DNA of 64,000 nt from Rhizobium vallis (GCF_003985155.1 NZ_ML133700.1:1-64000), one strand, 5' to 3'; counted from the first letter of the stretch, positions 33,651 to 42,473 are shown. The notes: generated by a model not told the origin, from the sequence alone. Numbers and translations are program-made.

Positions 33651-35731
33651 CCGTGGACAAGGAACTGGAAAAACTCTCCCGCACCACACCGCCGGCAGCC
33701 GATCCGGAGGCGCGCGCGCGTGCGCTTGCCGCGGCGATGGAGGCCTTCGACGACGCAGGAAATAATGCAGCGGCAGCCCAAGGAAATGCGAAAGGCCGGC
33801 GTCAAAGCTCCATCATCAACTGGATATGGAGCCCTGCTATGAACAAGAAATTCCTTGCCGGTTCAGCCCTTGCGACGCTGCTCGTCATTCCCGCCGCCGG
33901 TTATCTGACCTTCGAGCTGACTCGCAGCGGATTGCCGATTGTCGACCAGGAGAGGGTCACAGACAATATTGCGCAAAACAATACGCCGAAGCCGGCAGAG
34001 CCCGTCACGGTCGGGCCTCGGCTCTCCGAGGCAACGACCGAAGAGGACCGGCCGGCCCAGCCGTCGGTGGCCAATGGCGCGCAAGCCTTGCAGGACAAGG
34101 GACAGCAGGCCGCAAAGCCTGATGTTCTCAAAAACAAGTCGGAGGACTCCGCCGCGATACTCGGGATGGCTAAAAGTGCTGCACCAGCGGCTCCGGGCAT
34201 GGTGGCTGAGGGGCAACTCTTGGCCGAACCGATGGAGGCTGTCGCCCCCTCGCCCGTTCCGCCGGCAGACGGACGTCTGCAGATTCAGCTCGAGCCCAAT
34301 CGCGAGCGGTTTGCCAATGCCGAGGCAAATCCGATCAAGAGCGTTGCCACCGATCCGGTCTCGACCTTCTCCGCCGATGTCGACAGCGCCTCCTATTCCT
34401 TCGTGCGCCGGTCGCTGACCGGGGGCGCGATGCCCGATCCGCAATCGGTTCGCGTCGAGGAGATGATCAATTATTTCCCCTATGACTGGCCGGGTCCTGA
34501 CAATGCCGACCAGCCCTTCAAGGCGACCGTGACGGTGATGCCGACCCCTTGGAATCATGACACGGAACTGATGCATGTGGCGATCAAGGGTTATGACATC
34601 GCCCCGGCGACCGCGCCGCATGCCAATCTGGTCTTCCTGATCGACGTGTCGGGTTCGATGGACGAACCGGACAAGCTGCCGCTTTTGAAGAGCGCCTTCC
34701 GTCTCCTCGTCAACAAGCTGAAGGCCGACGATACCGTCTCCATCGTCACCTATGCCGGCAATGCCGGCACGGTGCTTGAGCCGACGCGTGTGGCGGAGAG
34801 AGCGAAAATCCTGTCGGCGATCGACAGGCTGGAGGCTGGAGGCTCGACCGGCGGCGCCGAGGGCATAGCGGCGGCCTATGATCTGGCCAAGCAGGCCTTC
34901 GTCAAGGACGGCGTCAACCGGGTGATGCTGGCGACCGACGGCGACTTCAATGTCGGCCCCTCGAGCGATGAGGATCTGAAGCGCATCATCGAGGAGAAAC
35001 GCAAGGACGGTATCTTCCTGACCGTTCTCGGCTTCGGGCGCGGCAATCTCAACGATTCCCTGATGCAGACGCTGGCACAGAACGGCAATGGCAGCGCCGC
35101 CTATATCGACACCCTGGCGGAGGCCCAGAAGACGCTGGTTGAAGAAGCCGGATCGACGCTGTTTCCGATCGCAAAGGACGTCAAGTTCCAGGTGGAGTTC
35201 AATCCGGAACGGATCGCCGAATACCGGCTGATCGGCTACGAGACGCGGGCGCTCAACCGCGAGGATTTCAACAATGACCGTGTCGACGCCGGCGATATCG
35301 GCTCCGGCCACAGTGTCACGGCAATCTACGAGATCACGCCCAAGGGAAGCCCCGCGGTCATGAATGACGACCTGCGTTACGGCACGGCCGAGAAGGCGCC
35401 GGCCGCGACTTCGGACAATGCGCAGGGAGGCGAGCTTGCCTTCGTCAAGATGCGCTACAAGCGGCCGGGCGAAGACAAGAGCGCTCTCATCACCACACCC
35501 GTCGGCGACAGCAATACCGTCGCCAGCGTCGACGCCGCACCGCAGGATGTACGCTTCTCCGTAGCGGTCGCCGCCTTCGGCCAGAAACTGAGCCGCATCG
35601 CCGCCGTCGATTCCTATTCCTATCAGGCGATCGCCGATCTCGCCGCGGCATCGCGGGGAACGGACACCTTCGGCTACCGGTCGGATTTCCTTGGACTGGT
35701 TCGTCTGGCGGGCGGCCTCAGCCAACAGTGA
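33647..35731 (+). CDS. Membrane-anchored VWA domain protein (YfbK-like), putative anti-sigma partner
   Basis: The 694-residue protein has a short cytoplasmic N-terminus (1-65), one membrane helix at about 68-88, a variable proline-rich linker, and an extracytoplasmic part. That part matches the YfbK layout: an N-terminal VWA-associated segment (STFSADVDSASYSFVRRSL), a VWA domain with the metal site DVSGSM (Asp333, Ser335, Ser337), and a C-terminal YfbK-type domain. The cytoplasmic piece has no zinc-binding anti-sigma motif. It is coupled to the sigma gene by a 4-base overlap, so it probably holds or releases that factor in response to an envelope signal. This role is inference. Confidence 0.88.
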   Translation: MTVDKELEKLSRTTPPAADPEARARALAAAMEAFDDAGNNAAAAQGNAKGRRQSSIINWIWSPAMNKKFLAGSALATLLVIPAAGYLTFELTRSGLPIVDQERVTDNIAQNNTPKPAEPVTVGPRLSEATTEEDRPAQPSVANGAQALQDKGQQAAKPDVLKNKSEDSAAILGMAKSAAPAAPGMVAEGQLLAEPMEAVAPSPVPPADGRLQIQLEPNRERFANAEANPIKSVATDPVSTFSADVDSASYSFVRRSLTGGAMPDPQSVRVEEMINYFPYDWPGPDNADQPFKATVTVMPTPWNHDTELMHVAIKGYDIAPATAPHANLVFLIDVSGSMDEPDKLPLLKSAFRLLVNKLKADDTVSIVTYAGNAGTVLEPTRVAERAKILSAIDRLEAGGSTGGAEGIAAAYDLAKQAFVKDGVNRVMLATDGDFNVGPSSDEDLKRIIEEKRKDGIFLTVLGFGRGNLNDSLMQTLAQNGNGSAAYIDTLAEAQKTLVEEAGSTLFPIAKDVKFQVEFNPERIAEYRLIGYETRALNREDFNNDRVDAGDIGSGHSVTAIYEITPKGSPAVMNDDLRYGTAEKAPAATSDNAQGGELAFVKMRYKRPGEDKSALITTPVGDSNTVASVDAAPQDVRFSVAVAAFGQKLSRIAAVDSYSYQAIADLAAASRGTDTFGYRSDFLGLVRLAGGLSQQ

Positions 35732-35759
35732 AGGCTGATCGGATCGGCAGTTCTCGACA

Positions 35760-35787
35760 GAGAGGCTTCCCGGAAGGGCAGCCTCTC
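35760..35787. terminator. Bidirectional hairpin between the VWA and SMP-30 genes
   Basis: GAGAGGCT (35760-35767) pairs with AGCCTCTC (35780-35787), and inner CCC/GGG extends the stem to a GGAA tetraloop. It lies between convergent genes. No long T tract is present. Confidence 0.6.
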
Positions 35788-35795
35788 CTCGGCAA

Positions 35796-36725
35796 TTACC
35801 CCAGTCTCGATCCGTTGGCCGTGAGATAAACAGCGTAAAGAGACGTGGTCGCGGTGATGAAGAGACGGTTCAGCTTCTCTCCCGCGAAAGCAACATTGGA
35901 AACGATCTCGGGAATATGGATCTTGCCGATCAGCGTACCGTCAGGATCATAGGCGTGCACGCCGTCGCCGGCGCTCGCCCATATTCTTCCCTTCCGGTCC
36001 ACGCGAAAGCCATCGAAAAAGCCTGAGGTGCATTCGGCGAAAACGCCGAGATCGGTCAGCTTTCCGTCACCTGATACTGCGAGCTTTCGTATATGACGAG
36101 GACCGCCGGGCAGGTGCGAGGCGCCGGTATCGGCAACGTAGAGCACGGTTTCGTCAGGTGAGAAAGCCAGCCCGTTCGGCTTGACGAAATCGGAGGTCAT
36201 CTGCTCGGTCGCGCCTGTTGCCGGATCGTGCCGGTAGAGGTGGCATCCGCCGATTTCCTCTTCGCCATAGTCGCCCTCATAATCGTGGAGGATGCCGTAG
36301 CTCGGGTCGGTAAACCAGACCGTGCCGTCGGATTTGACGATGACATCGTTTGGGGAATTCAGCCGTTTGCCCGCGATGCGGTCGGCCAGAACGCTGATCC
36401 CACCGTCGAATTCGGTTCGCGTGACACGGCGTGTCAGGTGCTCGCAGGTGACGAGCCGACCGAGATTATCGACGGTGTTGCCGTTCGAGTTGTTGCTGGG
36501 CGCGCGGAATACCGAGGTGTGCCCGCTGGTCTCGTCATAGCGCATCATCCGGTTGTTGGGGATATCGGAGAAAACCAGATAACGCCCGGCGGCAAACCAG
36601 GCCGGTCCCTCCAGCCAGCGACCGCCCGTCCAGAGCCGCTCGACGCGCGCGTGGCCGACGAAGCAGCTTTCAAAGCGCGGGTCGAGAACCTCGAACCCTG
36701 TACCTTCGATTTCCCCGAACATCAT
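35796..36725 (-). CDS. SMP-30/gluconolactonase/LRE family protein
   Basis: The 309-residue beta-propeller protein shows EGPAWFAAGRYLVFSDIPNN, LNSPNDVIVKSDGTVWFTDP and VKPNGLAFSPDETVLYVADT, the metal-binding blocks of SMP-30 lactonases. It would open a sugar lactone to the sugar acid. A LacI-type operator lies just upstream at 36741, and the divergent gene is the LacI regulator. This ties it to the idonate/gluconate genes beyond, to which a lactonase would deliver substrate. No signal peptide is seen. Confidence 0.92.
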   Translation of the reverse strand: MMFGEIEGTGFEVLDPRFESCFVGHARVERLWTGGRWLEGPAWFAAGRYLVFSDIPNNRMMRYDETSGHTSVFRAPSNNSNGNTVDNLGRLVTCEHLTRRVTRTEFDGGISVLADRIAGKRLNSPNDVIVKSDGTVWFTDPSYGILHDYEGDYGEEEIGGCHLYRHDPATGATEQMTSDFVKPNGLAFSPDETVLYVADTGASHLPGGPRHIRKLAVSGDGKLTDLGVFAECTSGFFDGFRVDRKGRIWASAGDGVHAYDPDGTLIGKIHIPEIVSNVAFAGEKLNRLFITATTSLYAVYLTANGSRLG

Positions 36726-36740
36726 GTTTTCCTATCTAGA

Positions 36741-36756
36741 TTGTTATCGATATCAT
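36741..36756. promoter_or_regulatory. LacI-type operator upstream of the SMP-30 gene
   Basis: TTGTTATCGATATCAT matches the perfect palindrome found at 40045 and 42420 in 14 of 16 positions. It lies 15 bases before the SMP-30 start, in the spacer shared with the LacI gene. Confidence 0.6.
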
Positions 36757-36876
36757 CTTGGCCTGTTTTTCAGGTCTCGTACAGGTGTCGATGCGCCGGC
36801 ATTGGCGGAAATCCGGCGTCATTTCGGTTTTTCCAGCTGTGGAACGGCGCATTGCTGCAATAAAATCGATTGTGGG

Positions 36877-36892
36877 ATGATAGCGATAACTT
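36877..36892. promoter_or_regulatory. Degenerate LacI-type operator upstream of the LacI gene
   Basis: ATGATAGCGATAACTT matches the regulon palindrome in 13 of 16 positions, with one half-site (CGATAAC) intact. It is 53 bases before the regulator start and could give autoregulation. Confidence 0.35.
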
Positions 36893-36945
36893 TATCGTGT
36901 TTCGAATTGCCCAACTTGGAAAGCTTGTTTTGAAAGCGGCGCGCA

Positions 36946-38016
36946 GTGAAAAACGAGGATGAGCCCAGGGACAAGCGTCTCAAGCCTGGAGACGCCCAAA
37001 AGCTGACGATGGCTGAGGTCGCCAAATATGTCGGCGTGTCGGCCATGACCGTTTCGCGCGCCTTCCGGCAGGATGCGAGTGTTTCCGAAGAGACCCGCAA
37101 GCGCATCATGGAAGCCGTCGATGCGCTCGGTTATGTGCTGGATCTCTCCGCCGGCAGTCTTTCGTCGCGGCGCAGCGGCTTCATCGCGGCGCTGGTGCCC
37201 TCGATCAACAATTCGAATTTTTCCGACACCGCCCGGGGCATCACCGATGCGCTGGAAAATACCGGCCTTCAGCTTCTTCTCGGCTATACCGATTATGCCG
37301 CGGAGAAAGAGGAGAAGCTGATCGAGGCGATGCTGCGCCGGCGCCCCGAAGGCATCATTCTGACGGGGGGGTCGCACACCAGCCGCGCGCGGCGCATGCT
37401 CGAGAAGGCCGGCATTCCCGTTGTCGAGACCTGGGAGCTTCCGGAGGAGCCGATCAATCATGTGGTCGGCTTTTCCAATACGGAGGCGATGGCCCTGTTG
37501 GTGCGCACACTTGCCAGCCAGGGATATCGGAAATTCGGCTATATCGGCGGAACGACGGCGCGCGACACGCGCGGCAGCCAGCGGCGAAGCGGTTTCCAGA
37601 AGACCGTCGAAGAACTCGGCCTGGGACCGGGGCGGATGATCTCCTTCGGCGTGCCGCCCATCACCATGGAACAGGGCGGCCAGGCAATCGTCAGCCTGCT
37701 GGAGCGCTGGCCGGACACGGAAGTGGTTCTCTGCGTCTCCGACCTTTCCGCCTTCGGCGCGATCATGGAATGCAAGCGCAGGGGGATGAGAGTTCCTGAA
37801 GACGTGGCCATTGCCGGCTTCGGCGACTACGAGATCTCGTCCATCTGTCATCCCAGCATCACCACCATCGATGTGGATTGCTACGGCATCGGCCGCCAGG
37901 CCGCCGCCCGCCTGCTGGATGCCCTGCAGGGCGGCGGCGCGGCCGGCGGCGACATCACATTGACCAGCTATAAGGTCGTCCTGCGCGAAAGCACGGAGCG
38001 CGCCGGCTCCCGATAG
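36946..38016 (+). CDS. LacI family transcriptional regulator of the sugar-acid genes
   Basis: The 356-residue protein has the N-terminal LacI helix-turn-helix (MAEVAKYVGVSAMTVSRAFR, hinge helix near LGYVLDLSAGSLSSRR) and a periplasmic-binding-type effector domain from about residue 75. It resembles GntR-type gluconate repressors of this family. The GTG at 36946 is used; no better start is seen before the HTH. The palindrome ATGTTATCGATAACAT upstream of neighbouring operons is the expected kind of LacI site. The effector is probably a sugar acid or its phosphate. Its stop codon sits in the loop of a hairpin. Confidence 0.92.
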   Translation: MKNEDEPRDKRLKPGDAQKLTMAEVAKYVGVSAMTVSRAFRQDASVSEETRKRIMEAVDALGYVLDLSAGSLSSRRSGFIAALVPSINNSNFSDTARGITDALENTGLQLLLGYTDYAAEKEEKLIEAMLRRRPEGIILTGGSHTSRARRMLEKAGIPVVETWELPEEPINHVVGFSNTEAMALLVRTLASQGYRKFGYIGGTTARDTRGSQRRSGFQKTVEELGLGPGRMISFGVPPITMEQGGQAIVSLLERWPDTEVVLCVSDLSAFGAIMECKRRGMRVPEDVAIAGFGDYEISSICHPSITTIDVDCYGIGRQAAARLLDALQGGGAAGGDITLTSYKVVLRESTERAGSR

Positions 38017-38024
38017 CGGGAGCC
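38005..38024. terminator. Terminator-like hairpin containing the LacI stop codon
   Basis: GGCTCCCG (38005-38012) pairs with CGGGAGCC (38017-38024) around the loop ATAG. The regulator's stop TAG (38014-38016) is inside the loop. It lies 5 bases before the stop of the convergent dehydrogenase gene, so it serves both. No T tract. Confidence 0.55.
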
Positions 38025-38028
38025 GATA

Positions 38029-39060
38029 TCAGAAGGCGATCTGGACTTTCATGGACTTGCTGCGATCGCTTGCCAATTCGAAGGCGGCGACGGCCTCTTC
38101 GATTGCAAAAACACCCGTCAGCAACGGCTTCAGGTCGACGCGGCGCGCGTTGATCAATTCGACGGCGAGCGCAAATTCCTCGTGGAACCGGAATGTCCCG
38201 CGCATCTCGATTTCCTTGGCGACGATCATGTTCTGCGGAATGGAGACATCGCCGCCAAGACCGAGCTGCACCAGAACGGCGCGAGGCTTCAGGGTTTCCA
38301 GGCCGGCGCGCACCGCCCTCTCATTGCCTGATGCCTCGAACATGACGTCGAAATATCCCTTGTCCGCGCTGTAGGCAGCAAGGTCGGCGGCATGCGTCGC
38401 CACGTTGATCGTTCGGTCCGCGCCGCTGGTGCGGGCAATCGCCAGAACGCTGTCGGTCACATCGGTCGCGACGATTTCGCGGGCGCCGAGAACGCGCGCC
38501 GCAACGATCGCCAGCATTCCAATGGGGCCGCAACCGGTGACGAGCACCCGTTTGCCCAGCAGCGATCCGGCGCGGTTTGCCGCATGCAGCGTCACGGCAA
38601 AGGGTTCGGCGAAAGCGGCCTCGTGAATGGAGATGCCGTCGGCGACCTTGTGGCATTGCCAGCGCTCCGCCACCAGCCGCTGGCGAAAGCCGCCCTGAAT
38701 ATGCGGCATGGGCATGGCGCTGCCGTAGAACCGCATGTTGAGGCAGTGGTTCTGCTGCCCTTTCAGGCAATATTGGCAGTGGTTGCACGGCCGGCTCGGG
38801 GAAACCGCAACCCGGTCTCCGACGGCAAGGTCAGTGACGCCAGCGCCCAGCGCCTTCACCGTACCGGCGATTTCATGACCGAGGATCATCGGTTCGCGCA
38901 ACCGAACGGTGCCGAACCCGCCGTGATTGTAATAATGCAGGTCGGAACCGCAGATGCCGCCGGCTTCGATGGCGATTTCCACCTGCCCTGCTCCCGCAAC
39001 CTCCGGCTCGCGCTCTTCGATCCTCAGATCCTTGGCGGCATGGATGACGATGGCTTTCAT
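38029..39060 (-). CDS. idnD: L-idonate 5-dehydrogenase (zinc-dependent)
   Basis: The 343-residue medium-chain dehydrogenase has catalytic zinc elements GICGSDLHYYNHGG and GHEIAGTVKALG. The structural zinc cluster is CNHCQYCLKGQQNHC and the cofactor site VTGCGPIGMLAIV. L-idonate 5-dehydrogenase oxidises L-idonate to 5-keto-D-gluconate. With the SDR reductase and gluconokinase across the divergent promoter it rebuilds the IdnD-IdnO-IdnK route. The start at 39060 follows GAGGAT. It is second in a minus-strand pair behind the 2-hydroxyacid dehydrogenase gene. Confidence 0.88.
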   Translation of the reverse strand: MKAIVIHAAKDLRIEEREPEVAGAGQVEIAIEAGGICGSDLHYYNHGGFGTVRLREPMILGHEIAGTVKALGAGVTDLAVGDRVAVSPSRPCNHCQYCLKGQQNHCLNMRFYGSAMPMPHIQGGFRQRLVAERWQCHKVADGISIHEAAFAEPFAVTLHAANRAGSLLGKRVLVTGCGPIGMLAIVAARVLGAREIVATDVTDSVLAIARTSGADRTINVATHAADLAAYSADKGYFDVMFEASGNERAVRAGLETLKPRAVLVQLGLGGDVSIPQNMIVAKEIEMRGTFRFHEEFALAVELINARRVDLKPLLTGVFAIEEAVAAFELASDRSKSMKVQIAF

Positions 39061-39070
39061 ATCGGGATCC

Positions 39071-40012
39071 TCACACGACGGGAGTTGGGAGCGCGCTACC
39101 TGCAAAATGCGCAGCGAGATTGTCTCTGACCAGCTTGCCCATGGCCTTGCGGGTTTCGACAGTGCCAGAGCCGTGGTGGGGCTGCAACACGACGTTTTGC
39201 AGCGTCAGGAAACGCGCATCGACCCTCGGCTCGTTGAGGAAAACATCAAGGCCCGCGGCCTGGATGGTCCGGTCCTGGAGCGCTGCGATCAGCGCCTGTT
39301 CATCGACGGTCGTCCCGCGCGAGACATTGATCAATATGCCGTTCGGCCCCAGGGCCTTGAGCACGTCCGCGTTGATGATTTTCACCGTCGCCTCCCCTCC
39401 AGGAACAATGACGATCAGGAAATCGGCCCAGCCCGCGAGCGCGATCAGATCGGGTTCGTAGGCATAGGGAACGTCGGTGTGGTCGTGGCGCGCAAAATAG
39501 GAGATATCGCAGCCGAAGGCGGCGGCGCGCTTGGCGATCGCCTTGCCGATCCGCCCCATGCCGACGATCCCGACTTTTTTGCCCGAAACCCGCGTCACCA
39601 GCGGCATGGCAACGCTGCCCCACAGTCCCGAGCGGACGAGAACATCGGCCTGCGGAATCTGCCTTGCCGTGGCAAGCAACAATCCGATCGCGATATCTGC
39701 GACATCCTCCGTGAGCACGTCGGGAGTATTCGTCACGCGAATGCCGTTGGCCCGCGCATAGGACAGGTCGATTGCATCGGTGCCGACGCCGTAACAGGAG
39801 ACGATTTCCAGCTTCGGCAATTGCGCCATCAGCTCGGCGGATGCCCCGAGTTCGCCGCGGGTGGCGATGGCGCGGATATCCTTGCCGACCCGCGTGATCA
39901 GTGTCTGCCGATCCGTCGCCTCCCACAGGCGATGGACGCGGTAGTTCGCCTCCAGATCGACCATATCCCATTCCGGATATGATCCGGTCATCAAGATCTC
40001 TACCTCAGGCAT
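39071..40012 (-). CDS. D-isomer 2-hydroxyacid dehydrogenase
   Basis: The 313-residue protein has the NAD-binding motif VGMGRIGKAIAKR and the catalytic regions NVSRGTTVDEQAL (Arg), LDVFLNEP (Glu) and LQPHHGSGT (His). The family reduces glyoxylate, hydroxypyruvate or 2-ketogluconate. Next to gluconate genes a 2-ketoaldonate reductase is plausible. The start is taken at 40012 (MPEVEILM); an ATG at 40030 would leave no room for a ribosome binding site before the operator. A perfect LacI-type palindrome lies 32 bases upstream. Confidence 0.85.
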   Translation of the reverse strand: MPEVEILMTGSYPEWDMVDLEANYRVHRLWEATDRQTLITRVGKDIRAIATRGELGASAELMAQLPKLEIVSCYGVGTDAIDLSYARANGIRVTNTPDVLTEDVADIAIGLLLATARQIPQADVLVRSGLWGSVAMPLVTRVSGKKVGIVGMGRIGKAIAKRAAAFGCDISYFARHDHTDVPYAYEPDLIALAGWADFLIVIVPGGEATVKIINADVLKALGPNGILINVSRGTTVDEQALIAALQDRTIQAAGLDVFLNEPRVDARFLTLQNVVLQPHHGSGTVETRKAMGKLVRDNLAAHFAGSALPTPVV

Positions 40013-40043
40013 TCCGTTTCCATCCCGCATTTTGTCGGTTGAT

Positions 40044-40061
40044 TATGTTATCGATAACATA
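40044..40061. promoter_or_regulatory. Perfect LacI-type operator in a divergent promoter
   Basis: TATGTTATCGATAACATA is an 18-base perfect palindrome with the central CG typical of LacI sites. It lies between the 2-hydroxyacid dehydrogenase (minus) and the SDR gene (plus) and can control both units. The same 16-base core occurs at 42420. Confidence 0.85.
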
Positions 40062-40147
40062 TAATTCGAAAGAGGAATGTCAAGTATGTTTCACCGTGAG
40101 CGGCCGCGTGAGCCGTCGCCGGCGGCGAGACTGGAGGAGCTGTTTGC

Positions 40148-40912
40148 ATGAAGAACTTGTTTGATCTGACCGGCCGCCGTGCCCTGATCACCGGCTCGAG
40201 CCAGGGGATCGGCTACGCCCTGGCCGAAGGTCTGGCGCAATATGGCGCCGAGGTCGTCATCAATGGCCGCACGCCCGAAAGCGTCAAACGCGCGGTCGAG
40301 AGCCTCAAGAGCCAGGGCCTGTCGGCCCACGCGGCGATCTTCGATGTGACCAGCAAGGAGGCTGCCAAACGGGGTGTCGCCGCGATCGAAGCCGATATCG
40401 GGCCGATCGACATCCTGATCAACAATGCCGGCATGCAATTTCGCACACCTCTGGAAGATTTTCCGGAGGACAAGTGGGAACTGCTGCTGACCACCAATAT
40501 CTCAAGCGTGTTTTACGTCGGTCAGGCGGCGGCCCAGGGCATGATCGCCCGCGGCAGGGGCAAGATCATCAACATCGCCTCGGTTCAAAGCGAACTGGCG
40601 CGCCCCGGCATCGCTCCCTATACCGCGACCAAAGGCGCCGTGCGCAATCTGACGCGCGGCATGTGCGCCGATTGGGCCAAGCACGGCCTGCAGATCAACG
40701 CGATTGCGCCGGGCTATTTCAAGACGCCGCTCAACCAGGCGCTCGTCGACAATCCGGAATTCTCGTCCTGGCTCGAGAAGCGCACGCCGGCAGGACGCTG
40801 GGGCAATGTCGAGGAACTGGTGGGTGCGGCCGTTTTCCTGTCGGGCAACGCCTCGTCCTTCATCAACGGGCACACGCTCTATGTCGACGGCGGTATCACC
40901 ACCTGCCTCTGA
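40148..40912 (+). CDS. idnO: SDR family gluconate 5-dehydrogenase (5-ketogluconate reductase)
   Basis: The 254-residue short-chain dehydrogenase has the cofactor motif ITGSSQGIGYALAEG, the NNAG motif (ILINNAGMQ), and the catalytic serine with YxxxK in IASVQSELARPGIAPYTATK. It matches the IdnO/Gno group that reduces 5-keto-D-gluconate to D-gluconate. AGACTGGAGGAG provides a strong ribosome binding site. It is first of the operon continuing into gluconokinase. Confidence 0.9.
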   Translation: MKNLFDLTGRRALITGSSQGIGYALAEGLAQYGAEVVINGRTPESVKRAVESLKSQGLSAHAAIFDVTSKEAAKRGVAAIEADIGPIDILINNAGMQFRTPLEDFPEDKWELLLTTNISSVFYVGQAAAQGMIARGRGKIINIASVQSELARPGIAPYTATKGAVRNLTRGMCADWAKHGLQINAIAPGYFKTPLNQALVDNPEFSSWLEKRTPAGRWGNVEELVGAAVFLSGNASSFINGHTLYVDGGITTCL

Positions 40913-40922
40913 TCGAGACGAG

Positions 40923-41483
40923 ATGATGGAAATCGAGAGAAAGATGCCGCCGCTTGCCGTCGTCGTCATGGGTGTGAGCGGCTGCGGCAAATCCTCGGTC
41001 GGGGAGCGCATCGCCGTTCGAAACGATATGGCGTTTCTGGAAGGCGACCAGCTTCACCCCGCCCGAAATGTCGAGAAGATGGCGCAGGGCATACCGCTCA
41101 CTGACGCTGACCGCCTGCCCTGGCTCGACCGGATCGGCGAGGAAATAAGGGCCGCGCAGAACGCATCGCGGGGATTGGTGATTTCGTGCTCGGCGCTGAA
41201 GAGAAACTATCGGGACCGGTTGCGGCAGGCGGCGGGCGGGCGCCTCGCCTTCGTTTTCCTGGAGGGCTCCCGCGACCTGCTGCTGTCGCGGATGCAGGCG
41301 CGTCAGGGCCATTTCATGCCGGCGTCGTTGCTCGATAGCCAGTTGCAGACGCTGGAGCCGCCGACCGGTGAAGCTGGTGTGGTGACTGTGGCGATCGACA
41401 ATGCCTTGGATGATATTGTGGCACTGGCTTGCAAGGGACTGAGCGGCATAGCCGTCAAGGGAGGAGATTATCATGCAGGATGA
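40923..41483 (+). CDS. gntK: Gluconokinase
   Basis: The 186-residue P-loop kinase has Walker A MGVSGCGKSS and the gluconokinase blocks FLEGDQLHPARNVEKMAQG and PLTDADRLPWLDRI. It phosphorylates D-gluconate to 6-phosphogluconate for the Entner-Doudoroff or pentose phosphate route. It starts 10 bases after idnO. The start could be either ATG of the pair at 40923/40926 or the ATG at 40944. The stop overlaps the next gene by 11 bases. Confidence 0.93.
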   Translation: MMEIERKMPPLAVVVMGVSGCGKSSVGERIAVRNDMAFLEGDQLHPARNVEKMAQGIPLTDADRLPWLDRIGEEIRAAQNASRGLVISCSALKRNYRDRLRQAAGGRLAFVFLEGSRDLLLSRMQARQGHFMPASLLDSQLQTLEPPTGEAGVVTVAIDNALDDIVALACKGLSGIAVKGGDYHAG

Positions 41484-42366
41484 TTACAGGGCAGATGTCG
41501 CCGTCATCGGCGCCGGCATTATGGGAACGGCGATCATTACGCGATTGATCGAAACCGGGCATAAGGTTTCGGTCTTCGATCTGGACGCCGAAAAAGTCGC
41601 GGCGCTCGAAGCCAAGGGCGCCCGCGCCGCAAGCTCCGTGGAGAACGCGGTCTCGGCCTCGGAATTCTGTGTGCTCAGCCTCAATCACGCAAATATCGTC
41701 CGCTCTGTCGTCTTCGGCAAGAGCGGGGTGGCAGCGGCAGCAAATGCCGACAAGTTGCTGATCGACATGTCCTCCATCGATCCCGCCGAAACGGCTGAAA
41801 TGGCAGCGCGACTCCGCGAGGAAACCGGCATGGCGTGGGTGGATTGCCCGTTGTCCGGCGGGGTGCCCGGTGCGCTCGGCGGACGCCTGACGATCATGGC
41901 CGGCGGCAGCCCGGAGGATTTCGAGCGGGCACGCGTGGTGATGAAGCATCTTGCCGCCAATTACACGTTGATGGGCGCATCCGGCGCCGGGCAGACCACG
42001 AAGCTCATCAACCAGCTGTTTTGCGCGGTGCTGTTTCAGGCCGTCGCCGAGGCAGTTAAGCTCGCTGAAGCCGGCGGCGTCGATCCGGCCGCCATTCCGG
42101 CAGCCCTTGCCGGCGGCCGGGCTGATAACCGGATCATGCAGGAATTCATGGCGAAATTCGCCGCCCGGGATTTCTCGCCGACAGGCCGGATCGACAACAT
42201 GTTGAAGGACCTGGATTCGCTTCAAGCCTTTGCGCTCAAGACGAAGACCCCATTGCCGATGACCGGCTCGGTTGTCGAGGTCCACCGGCTGCTCTGCGCT
42301 GCCGGCCTCGGGCCGAAGGACTCCGCCGAAATGATGCGTCTTCTCGACGGGTTCCAGGCCGACTGA
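41473..42366 (+). CDS. NAD(P)-dependent oxidoreductase, 3-hydroxyisobutyrate dehydrogenase family
   Basis: The 297-residue beta-hydroxyacid dehydrogenase has the N-terminal motif VIGAGIMGTAIITRL, the substrate-binding DCPLSGGVPGALGGRL, and the catalytic-lysine region ASGAGQTTKLINQL. Relatives act on tartronate semialdehyde, 2-hydroxy-3-oxopropionate or aldonates such as glucuronate-type acids. GGAGGAG precedes the start at 41473. It ends the idnO-gntK operon; the next operon has its own operator. The exact substrate is open. Confidence 0.9.
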   Translation: MQDDYRADVAVIGAGIMGTAIITRLIETGHKVSVFDLDAEKVAALEAKGARAASSVENAVSASEFCVLSLNHANIVRSVVFGKSGVAAAANADKLLIDMSSIDPAETAEMAARLREETGMAWVDCPLSGGVPGALGGRLTIMAGGSPEDFERARVVMKHLAANYTLMGASGAGQTTKLINQLFCAVLFQAVAEAVKLAEAGGVDPAAIPAALAGGRADNRIMQEFMAKFAARDFSPTGRIDNMLKDLDSLQAFALKTKTPLPMTGSVVEVHRLLCAAGLGPKDSAEMMRLLDGFQAD

Positions 42367-42419
42367 GGTCAGTCGCTCCGGAAATTCGAGATTGTCATTT
42401 TCCGCTTGACCATCCGCAA

Positions 42420-42435
42420 ATGTTATCGATAACAT
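42420..42435. promoter_or_regulatory. Perfect LacI-type operator of the sugar ABC operon
   Basis: ATGTTATCGATAACAT is a perfect 16-base palindrome, identical to the core at 40045-40060. It is 38 bases before the ATPase start, a position suited to repression. Confidence 0.85.
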
Positions 42436-42473
42436 ACGCTCAATGACAACTGAAGCTTTGGGAGGAGCCAACA

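Noticed and set aside
33863..35725. Open frame of about 620 codons antisense to the VWA gene
   Set aside because: No domain or ribosome binding site; a shadow of the coding strand.
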